A stretch of DNA of 64,000 nucleotides from Thiohalocapsa sp963704155. Its GTDB lineage: Bacteria; Pseudomonadota; Gammaproteobacteria; Chromatiales; Chromatiaceae. The DNA is taken from contig CAVPHF010000043.1 of the NCBI GenBank assembly GCA_963704155.1, positions 62,001-126,000 of the forward strand. The letters run 5' to 3'. Below are positions 42,689 through 51,441 of the stretch, in pieces; position 1 is the stretch's first letter, and every line of letters starts with the position of its first letter. The notes under the pieces were generated by a model. The model searched no databases. It saw nothing but the letters and a program-made list of their open reading frames with translations, and had not been told where the DNA came from. The position numbers and the translations under genes were made by a program.

Positions 42689-43051
42689 ATGAACAACAGC
42701 ATCACGAAGTCCAACAGCAACGCCGTCTGCAACATATTCGTCCTGTCGTTGTTGCCGATTGCCGCAAGCGTGCAGGCCACCTGCATCAACGATGCACCGG
42801 AGATCGGCGATATCGGCCCAGGCTCCGAACTGGTGTGTCGACAACTCGAGGGTCGCTTCGCCAGCGCCGACCTGGTGGTCTTGGATCGGACCATCCGCTC
42901 GCCGACAGACGTCACTGTGCGCGTATCGGTCGACGGTACACCGGTGCGGATGCACTACGAACTGATCGGATACACCTGGCAGCTGAACGGCACCGAACAC
43001 AGCATCGCGGATGGGCCGCCACCCCAGCAAACCCTGACCATGGGCGAATGA
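42689..43051 (+). CDS. Small exported hypothetical protein
   Basis: 120 aa from ATG 42689. Signal peptide (FVLSLLPIAASVQA) then TCINDAPEIGDIGPGSELVCRQLEGRF, with a Cys pair that may form a disulfide, and TDVTVRVSVDGTPVRMHYELIGYTWQLNGT, a beta-rich region. Family not recognised. Divergent from the CadC-like regulator, 195 bp apart, so it is a plausible target of it. Confidence 0.7.
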   Translation: MNNSITKSNSNAVCNIFVLSLLPIAASVQATCINDAPEIGDIGPGSELVCRQLEGRFASADLVVLDRTIRSPTDVTVRVSVDGTPVRMHYELIGYTWQLNGTEHSIADGPPPQQTLTMGE

Positions 43052-43570
43052 AGAGTGGGCAATCCAATCGGGGGACCCGCGTCGGGTCTTGCTTGTTGCC
43101 TCGCCCTCGCATCCGACCCCGGGGCCGCGAGCCAGCGTGCGGCTGGGGGCTCACTCTCGGTTCCACGATCGTCGGATTGGTCGGCCACATCCACTCGCCA
43201 AAACGCTCGGATCGGAAAAAGGCAATCACCGACGAAACCGATGTCGCCGCAGGCTGCCGCCGTGATGGGCCTGGACACAAACGTCCGTTTCAGCGACAGC
43301 ACCAGCGTCAGAGGATTCGGCAGCAACATCGGCGCTGCTCGGCAGCAGATTCAGGTGCACGGGAGTTGGCATCGCGCAGTACATTCAGACGCGCAGTGGC
43401 TTTCCACGCTTGCGAGGCGCTCGCGCTGCTGGTAACGCATGCGTCGCGGGTTATGGGCCAGCATCGCTTGCAGCCGTTCCTGCCGCAAGTCCCTGATGTC
43501 GCGCACCGCCGCGTAGGGCCGGCCGAGCTAACGCCCGAACACTTCGTGCAGGCGTCGAGAAGTTTCTGCG
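43052..43570. other. Decayed sequence, possible restriction-gene remnants
   Basis: No intact gene. On the minus strand around 43410-43528 a frame reads RPYAAVRDIRDLRQERLQAM then LAHNPRRMRYQQR, which resembles the sort of sequence seen in type I restriction subunits, and it lies next to the HsdM N-terminal fragment. This is a weak impression. The rest shows nothing. Confidence 0.35.
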
Positions 43571-43808
43571 CATACCGCAGTAAGATCAGGCCCAGCACCG
43601 GCATGAAGTAGTCGCTGGAGGTCAGCTTGGAGTTGGCGCGCAGGTTGTCGGCCGCGCTCGAGAGGCCGGTCTCCAGCTTGGCGATGCCCTGCCAGGCGTC
43701 GCCGGATTGGGGCCGACGCGCGGCCCGCACCCCGTTTTCTGCTTGTGCGGAAAGGACAGACTCTTGTGTGACGGGCGACTCCGTCTCTCGTTTGACGGGC
43801 GGCTCCAT
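43571..43808 (-). pseudogene. HsdM N-terminal fragment
   Basis: From ATG 43808: after about 45 unrelated residues, IAKLETGLSSAADNLRANSKLTSSDYFMPVLGLILLRYAQKL matches the N-terminal helical domain of type I methyltransferases. The reading then degenerates (ACTKCSGVSSAGPTRR) and no methyltransferase motif follows. A second, different HsdM remnant lies at 11142. Probably the remains of a lost restriction-modification system. Confidence 0.65.
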
Positions 43809-43963
43809 GGCGCTTTATGTTCCCTCGTTCGAGTGCGATGCGGTTGTTCTCGGTTGCTCTGAAGCGGCAATGCCGGCCGGCCATGTGGCGGAAGACAGGG
43901 CGGTCAACGCTTAAGCGTTGCCGGTTCTTACCGCGGGATTGATCCCCGGCCGGCTGGTCCGAC

Positions 43964-44182
43964 ATGAGCTCCCAAGTGATCACGATCGATCCGGAGTTGC
44001 ACAGCGGCATGCCTGTGTTTGCCGGAACCCGTGTGCCGTTCCAGACGTTTGTCGACCAATCGAAGGCCGGCGACCCGCTGGAGCTCTTCCTTGACGACTT
44101 CCCCTCAGTCAGCCGCGAGCTGGCGATTGCGGTGCTAGAGGAGGCGAAGGCGTCGCTGCCGACCGATGCGCGTCCTGTTTGA
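43964..44182 (+). CDS. DUF433 antitoxin-like protein
   Basis: 72 aa. VITIDPELHSGMPVFAGTRVPFQTFVDQSKAGDPLELFLDDFPSVSRELAIAVLEEA is the complete DUF433 domain. It overlaps the internally deleted DUF5615 toxin frame by 17 bp, so the pair keeps its antitoxin but not a full toxin. Related in type, but not in sequence, to the pair at 13632-14300. Confidence 0.9.
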   Translation: MSSQVITIDPELHSGMPVFAGTRVPFQTFVDQSKAGDPLELFLDDFPSVSRELAIAVLEEAKASLPTDARPV

Positions 44183-44279
44183 CGAGTACGTACCGCGTCG
44201 CCTGGCGCCGCTGCTGCCGGATATCCTGTCTGCGCTGACTGACTTCCCGGCCAGGAGGCTACGCAAGGTCGGCGCCTGA
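44166..44279 (+). pseudogene. DUF5615 toxin with in-frame internal deletion (37 aa)
   Basis: MRVLFDEYVPRRLA is the N-terminus of the family, and LAPLLPDILSALTDFPARRL is the C-terminus; about 65 central residues with the remaining PIN acidic positions are missing. The join lies at a shared Leu-Ala-type sequence and keeps frame and stop codon. So it encodes a mini-protein that can no longer cut RNA, though it might still bind the antitoxin. Confidence 0.75.
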
Positions 44280-44476
44280 CACACCTAGGTTGAGCCGTGC
44301 ATGATGCTGCTCTCGCATGGTGTTTTGGAATCCCTCATCGGCGAGCCGTCTTCACTGGCTCCGCGAAAACCCTTGGCCGTGGCGGCGCCGGTCCGACAAT
44401 ACCGAGCGCTCTTCGGCTACCCGCACTGCCACCAGGTGATGGCATGAATCCGGGTGCCGCGCTGTAGAATCCCCGC
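44280..44476. other. Spacer before the giant helicase
   Basis: No gene supported. It should contain the promoter of the helicase gene. Confidence 0.3.
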
Positions 44477-44552
44477 ATGAACAGCGCTTTGCCAAGGGTC
44501 AAGGACGAATCGGTGCGCGGATCGATCGATCCGCTGCTGCAAGCGCTCCCTG
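44477..44552 (+). other. Probable true 5' end of the helicase gene, out of frame
   Basis: ATG 44477 opens MNSALPRVKDESVRGSIDPL followed by LQALP, a natural-looking N-terminus that runs straight into the exonuclease motif LLDLETG if one base is corrected near 44549. Either a real frameshift or a sequencing error. Confidence 0.55.
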
Positions 44553-47500
44553 TTGCTCGATCTCGAAACCGGTGCGGACGGTGCCGTGCACAAGATCGGC
44601 GCCATCCGCGACGGGCGGGAGTTCCGTCGGCAGGGCGCCTTCGACCTGAATCGCGCGCTGGCCGACCTGCAAGGCTTCGCCGGCGACGCCGAGTTCATCG
44701 TCGGTCACAACCTGCTCGGCCACGATCTGCCGACGCTGCGAGCATTGGCGCCCGCCTTGGGTCTGCTTGGCCGGCGCATCATCGATACGCTGTATCTGTC
44801 CCCGTTGGCCTTTCCGCAGAATCCCTATCATCGGCTGGTCAAGGACTACAAGCTGGTGCGCGACAGCGTGGCCGATCCGGTGGCCGACTGCCGTCTGGCC
44901 GCGCAGATCCTAAGAGAGCAGTTCGACGAGCTGGCCAGGCGCGTGACCGCTGGCGAGGCCGACCTGATCGGCGTGTTCCAGTTCTGCTTTCGCGGCGCCA
45001 CGCTGCTCGATGACAATCCCACCGGCGGGGACGGCATGGCCGCGGTCTTCCGGCTGCTGTCGGGCGAGCTGCCGACTGTCATGGGGGTGCGCGATACGCT
45101 GCTGACACGCTGGCAAGGCCGCGCCTGCACCACCGCCGCGCCGCGGCTGATCCTGGATCATCTCAGGGACGCGAATCTGCGCCCGGTCATTGCCTATGCC
45201 GCGGCTTGGCTGCAGGTGGCCGGCGGCGACTCGGTGCTGCCGCCCTGGGTGCGACATCGCTTTCCGGCGACGCGCGGGCTGCTGAAGGCCCTGCGTGAGA
45301 CGCCTTGTGGCGACCCAGGCTGTCGCTGGTGCCGCGAGACGCACGACCCGGTGCGTCAGCTCAAGCGCTGGTTCGGCTTCGACGCCTTCCGCCCGGAGCC
45401 GGCCGCGGCGGACGGCGGCAGCCTGCAGCAGGCGGTGGCGACGGACGGCATCGCGGATCAGTCGCTGCTCGCGATCCTGCCCACCGGCGGCGGCAAGTCG
45501 CTGTGCTTTCAGTTGCCGGGGTTGGTGCGGCATTTCCGGCGCTGCACCCTGACCGTGGTCATCTCGCCGTTGCAGGCGCTGATGAAGGACCAGGTGGACA
45601 ACCTGGTCAAGAAGACCGGCACCACCAGCGCCGCGGCCATCTACGGCATGCTGACGCCGCCGGAGCGCGGCGATGTGATGGAGCGCGTGCGCCTGGGCGA
45701 TGTCGCCATCCTGTACATCTCCCCGGAGCAGCTGCGCAACCGCTCGGTCGGCAACCTGCTGGCCAGCCGCGAGATCGGCTGCTGGGTGTTCGACGAGGCC
45801 CACTGCCTGTCCAAGTGGGGCCACGACTTTCGCCCGGACTATCTCTACGCGGGGCGCTTTATCCGCACGCTGGCAGAGCGCCAGCAGGCCGAGATCCCGC
45901 CGGTGGCCTGTTTCACGGCCACCGCCAAGCCCGATGTCATCGCCGAGATCCTGGCCTATTTCCGCGACGAGCTGGGTCTGCACCTGCACGCCTACGAGGG
46001 CGGCGTCGAGCGCGACAACCTCGCCTTCGAGGTGCAGACGGTCAGCAAGCACGAAAAGGATGAACGCATCCACGCCATCCTCGCCGAGCATCTGACGCAA
46101 TCCATCCCCGATGCGCCCGTTGATCCGGACCAGTCGGCCGGCGCCGCCGTGGTCTACGCCGCGCGCCGCAAGCGCACCGAGGAACTGGCGGACAGCCTGA
46201 TGCGCCACGGCTGGGCCGTGGCCGCCTTTCACGCCGGCATCGACGCACCGGAGAAGAAGCGCATCCAGAATGCCTTCGTCGCCGGCGAGCTACAGGTCAT
46301 CTGCGCCACCAATGCGTTCGGCATGGGCGTGGACAAGGAGGACGTGCGCGTCGTCATCCATGCCGACATCCCCGGCTCGCTGGAGAACTACATCCAGGAG
46401 GCGGGCCGAGCCGGGCGCGATCGCAAGCCGGCCCTGTGCGTCTTGCTGTACGACGAGCAGGACATCGAGGCCCAGTTCGGCCTGGAGGCCATGTCCGAGC
46501 TGAGCCGGCGCGACATCGCCGAGATCCTGCGCGGTCTGCGCCGGGCCAAGCGCGACCGAGAGGGCCGCGTGGTCGCCACCAGCGCGGAGCTGCTGCGCGA
46601 CGAGCAGTTGCGCCTGGGCTTCGACACCGAGGCCCGCGACGCCGATACCCGCGTGCGCATCGCCATCGCCTGGCTGGAGCGCGCCGGCCTGGTGCAGCGC
46701 GACGACAACCGCACCGGCGTCTTCCAGGGGCGACCGGCGGTGCCGAGCCTGGAGGCGGCCGAGCAAAAGATACGCGGGCTGGGCTTGTCGAAGGCGCAGC
46801 AGGCACGCTGGCTGGCGATCATGGAGGTGATGCTCAATGCCGACCCGGACGAGGGCATCACCGCGGACGACCTGGCGCGCCTGCCGGCCTTCGCGCTTGA
46901 AGCCGGCGGCACGGCGCCAGCCTGGGATCGCGGCGAGACCCCGGGCCAGCGGGTGCTGCGCACCTTGCACGACATGGCCGGGGCCGGGCTGCTGAACAGC
47001 GGACCGCAGTTGACCGCCTTCGTGCGGCACAAGGTCAAGGACCACTCGGCGCTGATCCTGGAGCGGGTCGCACGACTGGAGCGGGCCATGCTCGATGCGC
47101 TGCGCGAACAGGAGCCGGACCCGGAATCGGGAGCCTGGCTGCCGCTGTCGCTGCGACGACTGAATCAGCACCTGCTCGACCAAGGCCAGCAGAGCAATCC
47201 GGAGACCCTACGCACGCTGCTGAAGGGGCTATCCCTGGACGGGCGCGGTCTGGCCGGCGCCCGCGGCAGCCTGGACCTGCGCCAGAGCGACCGCGACCAC
47301 TACCGGGTCAAGCTGCATCGCGACTGGCCGACGCTGATCGCGACCGCCGAGCGCCGTCGCGCCGTCGCCGGGCTGATCCTGCGCACGCTGCTGGCCAAGC
47401 TGCCCGCGGACGCCGGCGCGTCATCGGATTTGCTGGTCAGTTTCGGCACCGACGAGCTGACCCGCGCGCTGCGCGACGACCTGACCCTATCGGCCGAGGT

Positions 47501-49730
47501 GCGCGACCCGCTGGCGGCCATGGAGCGCGGGCTGATGTTCCTGCACGAGCACGGCGCCATCATCCTGCACGGCGGCTTTGCGGTGTTCCGCTCGGCGATG
47601 ACGGTGCAACTGCTGCCGGAGGCCAAGGGCCGACGCTACAGCAAGGCGCAGTACCAGCCCCTGGCCCAGCACTATGGCGAGCGGGTGTTCCAGATCCACG
47701 TCATGGATCAGTACGCCCGGCTCGGCGCGGAGAAGATCCGCCAGGCACTGGGTCTGGTCACGGCCTACTTCACGCTGGGCAAGGCCGCGTTCGTCAAACG
47801 CTTCTTCGCCGACCGCCGCGAGATGCTGACCCGCGCCACCACCGCCGAGTCCTTCCACGCCATCGTCGACGCCCTCGGCAACCCGGCCCAGACCGAGATC
47901 GTCGCCGCCCCGGAGGACGGCAACCGGCTGGTGCTGGCCGGCCCCGGCTCCGGCAAGACCCGCGTCATCGTGCATCGCTGCGCCTACCTGCTGCGGGTGT
48001 TGCGGGTACCGGCGCACCGCATCCTGGTGCTCTGCTTCAACCGCTCCGCGGCGCTGGAGCTGCGCCGCCGGCTCGCGGACCTGGTCGGCGACGACGCCCG
48101 CGGCGTCACGGTGCAGACCTATCACGGCTTCGCGATGCGCCTGACCGGCCATTCCTATGCGGAACGGCTCGCGAACGGGGCTGAGACCGGCCCCGACTTC
48201 GACGGCCTGATCGCCGAGGCCGTGGACCTGCTCGAAGGCCGCATCGAGCTGCCCGGCATCGAGCCCGACACCGCCCGCGACCGGCTGCTGGCGGGCTATC
48301 GGCACATCCTGGTCGACGAGTACCAGGACATCGACGCCGACCAGTACGGCCTGGTCGCGGCCATCGCCGGGCGCACCGCCGACGACGACAGCCTGACCCT
48401 GCTCGCGGTCGGCGACGACGACCAGAACATCTACGCCTTTCGCGGCGCCAGCGTCGACTACATCCGCCGCTTCCAGCAGGACTACGACGCCGAACTGCAC
48501 TATCTGGTCGAGAACTACCGCTCCAGCGCGCACATCATCGCCGCCGCCAACGCGCTGATCGCCCACAACGGCGAGCGCATGAAACAGGACCACCCGATCC
48601 GCATCGACCGCCGCCGCAAGGCCCAGCCCGCGGGCGGGCGCTGGGCCGGGCTCGACGGACATGCCAAGGGCCGCGTGCTGCTGCTGCGCGTCGCCGACCC
48701 CGCGCATCAAGCCGCCGCGCTGGTCGCCCGCATCCAAGAATTGCAACGCCTGAGCGACGGCAGTTGGTCCGACTTCGCCGTGCTCGCGCGCCAGCGCGAA
48801 CTGCTAGCGCCGATCCGTGCGCTGTGCGAGCACCGACAGATCCCGGTCAGATCTGCCCGGCGACCTGCCGGCGCTGCATCGCATCCGCGAGATCGACGCC
48901 TTTCTCGACCGCGCTCAAGCAGCGCCAGCGCGATCCGCTTGACCGCCGAGACGCTGACCGCGCTGCTACCGCAGCACCCAAGCCCCTGGCGCGACCTGCT
49001 GGCGAGCCTGATCGACGACTGGCGCGCCGAGGTCGGCGCAGCCGCCGTTCCCGCCGCCGAGATCGCCGAATTCTGCTGGGAGACCCTGGCCGAGCAGCGC
49101 CGCGAGCGCAGTCTCGGCAGCGGCGTGCTGTTGTCGACGCTGCACGGCGCCAAGGGCCTGGAGTTTCCGCATGTGCTGATCGCCGACGGCGGCTGGGGGC
49201 GCAACCCGACCGACGAAGACGAACGCCGCCTCTTCTACGTCGGCATGACGCGCGCCCGAGAGACGCTGACGCTCTTGGAACTGGCCACGGGCGATCGTCC
49301 GCACCTGCCGTTGCTCGACGGCGACTGGCTGCTGCGCTCGGAACCGGCGGTCGAGCCGCCACCGCCGGAGGTCATCGCACGACGCTACACGCGCCTGACC
49401 CCCGCCGATCTCGACCTCGGCTATGCCGGTCGTCAGGCGCCGGACGCGCCGATCCATCGCCAACTCGCCGCGCTGAACAGCGGCGACTTGCTGACCCCGC
49501 AGAACGACGGCGACCATCTGATGCTGTTGGATGCCGCCGGGGTTGCAGTCGCGCGCCTGTCAAAGCGCGCCGCATCGGTCTGGTGTCCACGCATCGAGAC
49601 GATCGAAGCGATCCAAGTCGAAGCACTCATGCGCCGCGACCGCGCCCAGGACACCGAAGCCTTCGCCGGGCGCAGCCGCTGCGAGTACTGGGAGGTGCCG
49701 CTGGTAGAGATTCGCTGGCGCGCGCGGTGA
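44553..49730 (+). CDS. Giant fusion helicase: DnaQ-like exonuclease, RecQ helicase, UvrD helicase
   Basis: 1725 codons. Residues 1-130: DEDD exonuclease with LDLETGADG (motif I), IVGHNLLGHDLPTLRAL (II) and DPVADCRLAAQIL (III). About 305-720: RecQ core with Walker A LPTGGGKSLCFQ, DEAH box VFDEAHCLSKWGHDFRPDY, CFTATAKP and the motif VI region NYIQEAGRAGRDRK. About 1120-1680: UvrD/Rep core with LAGPGSGKTRVIVHR, HILVDEYQDIDADQYGL, GDDDQNIYAFRGAS, TLHGAKGLEFPHVLIAD and FYVGMTRARETL. Presumably processes branched or damaged DNA; a defence role is possible but unproven. The frame opens at TTG; a better start, ATG 44477 (NSALPRVKDESVRGSIDPLL), is one base out of frame. Residues about 1432-1464 are scrambled by single-base shifts. 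Confidence 0.9.
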   Translation: MLDLETGADGAVHKIGAIRDGREFRRQGAFDLNRALADLQGFAGDAEFIVGHNLLGHDLPTLRALAPALGLLGRRIIDTLYLSPLAFPQNPYHRLVKDYKLVRDSVADPVADCRLAAQILREQFDELARRVTAGEADLIGVFQFCFRGATLLDDNPTGGDGMAAVFRLLSGELPTVMGVRDTLLTRWQGRACTTAAPRLILDHLRDANLRPVIAYAAAWLQVAGGDSVLPPWVRHRFPATRGLLKALRETPCGDPGCRWCRETHDPVRQLKRWFGFDAFRPEPAAADGGSLQQAVATDGIADQSLLAILPTGGGKSLCFQLPGLVRHFRRCTLTVVISPLQALMKDQVDNLVKKTGTTSAAAIYGMLTPPERGDVMERVRLGDVAILYISPEQLRNRSVGNLLASREIGCWVFDEAHCLSKWGHDFRPDYLYAGRFIRTLAERQQAEIPPVACFTATAKPDVIAEILAYFRDELGLHLHAYEGGVERDNLAFEVQTVSKHEKDERIHAILAEHLTQSIPDAPVDPDQSAGAAVVYAARRKRTEELADSLMRHGWAVAAFHAGIDAPEKKRIQNAFVAGELQVICATNAFGMGVDKEDVRVVIHADIPGSLENYIQEAGRAGRDRKPALCVLLYDEQDIEAQFGLEAMSELSRRDIAEILRGLRRAKRDREGRVVATSAELLRDEQLRLGFDTEARDADTRVRIAIAWLERAGLVQRDDNRTGVFQGRPAVPSLEAAEQKIRGLGLSKAQQARWLAIMEVMLNADPDEGITADDLARLPAFALEAGGTAPAWDRGETPGQRVLRTLHDMAGAGLLNSGPQLTAFVRHKVKDHSALILERVARLERAMLDALREQEPDPESGAWLPLSLRRLNQHLLDQGQQSNPETLRTLLKGLSLDGRGLAGARGSLDLRQSDRDHYRVKLHRDWPTLIATAERRRAVAGLILRTLLAKLPADAGASSDLLVSFGTDELTRALRDDLTLSAEVRDPLAAMERGLMFLHEHGAIILHGGFAVFRSAMTVQLLPEAKGRRYSKAQYQPLAQHYGERVFQIHVMDQYARLGAEKIRQALGLVTAYFTLGKAAFVKRFFADRREMLTRATTAESFHAIVDALGNPAQTEIVAAPEDGNRLVLAGPGSGKTRVIVHRCAYLLRVLRVPAHRILVLCFNRSAALELRRRLADLVGDDARGVTVQTYHGFAMRLTGHSYAERLANGAETGPDFDGLIAEAVDLLEGRIELPGIEPDTARDRLLAGYRHILVDEYQDIDADQYGLVAAIAGRTADDDSLTLLAVGDDDQNIYAFRGASVDYIRRFQQDYDAELHYLVENYRSSAHIIAAANALIAHNGERMKQDHPIRIDRRRKAQPAGGRWAGLDGHAKGRVLLLRVADPAHQAAALVARIQELQRLSDGSWSDFAVLARQRELLAPIRALCEHRQIPVRSARRPAGAASHPRDRRLSRPRSSSASAIRLTAETLTALLPQHPSPWRDLLASLIDDWRAEVGAAAVPAAEIAEFCWETLAEQRRERSLGSGVLLSTLHGAKGLEFPHVLIADGGWGRNPTDEDERRLFYVGMTRARETLTLLELATGDRPHLPLLDGDWLLRSEPAVEPPPPEVIARRYTRLTPADLDLGYAGRQAPDAPIHRQLAALNSGDLLTPQNDGDHLMLLDAAGVAVARLSKRAASVWCPRIETIEAIQVEALMRRDRAQDTEAFAGRSRCEYWEVPLVEIRWRAR

Positions 49731-49736
49731 GCCGGA

Positions 49737-49967
49737 CTGGCGACGGGGCGCCTCAGCTACCTCTACGGCCGAATTTCGGTCGACCCCGATCTGTGCAATG
49801 GCAAGACTACGATTCGTGGCCTTCGGATCACCGTCGAGACGGTGCTCGGATTCTTGGGCGCTGGTGACTCCCGCGAGGAGATCCTGGAACAGTATCCATC
49901 CCTCGAGGGCGCCGACATCGATGCTTGTCTGCGTTTTGCCGCCGACACCCGTCTCTGCCGGTCCTGA
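49737..49967 (+). pseudogene. DUF433 antitoxin-like fragment without start codon
   Basis: Frame reads GRISVDPDLCNGKTTIRGLRITVETVLGFLGAGDSREEILEQYPSLEGADIDACLRFA, a complete DUF433 core, but no ATG, GTG or TTG precedes it after the in-frame stop at 49728-49730. The usual DUF5615 partner is absent downstream, where ParDE begins. Could use CTG at 49737 but is more likely a relic. Confidence 0.65.
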
Positions 49968-50051
49968 TCACGCATGTACCTTCGCAGCGGGAATTGCTGG
50001 TCTAAGTCGCCTAGGCTTGCCAAATTTTGCCATTGACGCTAACTTGCCAGC

Positions 50052-50291
50052 ATGAGCACCATGAATATTTCCCTACCGGACTCGCTTAAGGCCTATGTCG
50101 ATGAGCAGGTCGCTGGCCGCGGTTTCGGCACCAGCAGCGAGTACATGCGCGACCTGATTCGCCGGGATCGGGATCGGCGGCATTTGCGCGGACTCCTGCT
50201 GGACGGAGCCAACTCCGAGCCCGGCGGTGTCGCGGATGCCGCCTACTTCGAGGGCCTGCGCAAGCGCGTTCGCAAGGGTCGCGACCGTTGA
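50052..50291 (+). CDS. parD: ParD-type antitoxin
   Basis: 79 aa. MSTMNISLPDSLKAYVDEQVAGRGFGTSSEYMRDLIRRD is the ribbon-helix-helix DNA-binding domain typical of ParD; the acidic C-terminal half (ADAAYFEGLRKRVRKG) binds the toxin. Its stop overlaps the TTG start of the toxin (TTGA at 50288). Intact. Confidence 0.93.
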   Translation: MSTMNISLPDSLKAYVDEQVAGRGFGTSSEYMRDLIRRDRDRRHLRGLLLDGANSEPGGVADAAYFEGLRKRVRKGRDR

Positions 50292-50620
50292 CCGGGAAGC
50301 CGGTCGTCCCGCGAAAGGTCGCGATTAGCGATGTCGACGAGATCATCGGCTACTACCTGGAGACCAGCCCGGAAGCGATCACCATCGGGTTCGTCGATGC
50401 GCTGGAATCGGCCTACGCCCAGATCGGCCTGAACCCTGCGATCGGTTCACCGCGATATGCCTACGAGCTTGAGTTGCCGGGTTTGCGATCCTGGCTGCTC
50501 AAGGGTTACCCGTACCTGATCTTCTACCTCGAATGCGACCATCTCATCGACGTCTGGCGCATCCTTCACAGCAGCCGGGACATCTCTCGATGGATGCAGG
50601 AGCCCGATGGGTCCGAGTGA
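50288..50620 (+). CDS. parE: ParE-type toxin
   Basis: 110 aa, TTG start coupled to the antitoxin stop. VPRKVAISDVDEIIGYYLET, AYAQIGLNPAIGSPRYAYEL and YPYLIFYLECDHLIDVWRILHSSRDI fit RelE/ParE-fold gyrase poisons. IWRILHSSRDI-type C-terminus is diagnostic. Intact, so one of the few complete TA pairs of this island. Confidence 0.92.
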   Translation: MTGKPVVPRKVAISDVDEIIGYYLETSPEAITIGFVDALESAYAQIGLNPAIGSPRYAYELELPGLRSWLLKGYPYLIFYLECDHLIDVWRILHSSRDISRWMQEPDGSE

Positions 50621-50885
50621 TATGACCTGAACGTCCGATGAAGAGCGTAATCAGTTCGCGGTACCTTACGGATAGGTAATCCAAGCCGCCCTGAGCGTCG
50701 AAGTGGGCTCGGGAGAGGACGATAGCGGAGGGTGGGATGCGTGGTCAACACCGAACAACGGGGCTGACGGGCGTTGGGCGCGGCGCGTGCGCGTGCGTGC
50801 CGGGGTGCTGGGGCTCGCATCTTCAGCGCAGCGCGCCGCCGGGAGACGAGGTGGGCCGCACCGTTTCCTGCGGGTGAGACGGCGG

Positions 50886-51374
50886 CTACCAGGCAACGCG
50901 CTGATCGAATTCGAAGTCCGGCTCGGGCTGTTGAAGGTAATCCCAGTCCGGCTCGGGAGCATCGTCCCAGGCGGGCGGCCCGCGTGCCGGGGTGATCGGC
51001 GGCGGACGCGGCTGCTCGCCAATGTGGTTGAGAATCTGCTCGACGGGCGCGGTCTCGGTGATGAACGCGATGATGCGCATATCCGCACCGCAGTTGGGAC
51101 AGACCAGGGGCAGGGATTCGAACAGCCGGGTCAGCAGCATGACCCAGAGATAGCGCGCCGGGGAGCGCGTCTTGGAGGCCGGCGGCGGCGAACTGACCGC
51201 GGCCGGTGCGCCTGTTGCGTCCACCACCTCACGCCCGAAGGCGATGGCAGCCGCACGCAGCGGCGCGTTGGGCGCCAGCACGCCGTGGTAGCGATGGCGG
51301 TGCCGCCTGGGCGGCGGGATCAGCGCCGCGAGATGGTCGATCAGCTCCAGAGGAGGCGGGGTCTCACATTGCAC
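50886..51374 (-). pseudogene. IS91-family transposase, C-terminal fragment (diverged)
   Basis: About 155 residues: PLELIDHLAALIPPPRRHRH, then RYHGVLAPNAPLRAAAIAFG, RSPARYLWVMLLTRLFE, CPNCGADMRIIAFITETAPV and the end DFEFDQRVAW. Similar to but clearly distinct from the copies at 8390 and 12393. Its upstream end coincides with the motif GGGGTCTCACATTGCAC at 51358-51374, where an IS200-like element begins on the other strand. Confidence 0.85.
51358..51374 (+). repeat. 17-bp motif shared by both Y1 transposase loci (copy 1)
   Basis: GGGGTCTCACATTGCAC occurs here and exactly again at 53268-53284, in each case 72-84 bp before the start of an IS200-like transposase. It probably marks the left end of the element. 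Confidence 0.6.
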
Positions 51375-51441
51375 ATCTGCTGAACCTGTTCCATTCTTCT
51401 GTTCTTGGGGAAGCCGTCACAACCGAACCGGGAGCCCGAGC

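Noticed and set aside
44477..45013. Separate 178-codon gene at the start of the helicase
   Set aside because: Only the first 25 codons look natural; the rest is the exonuclease region read out of frame.
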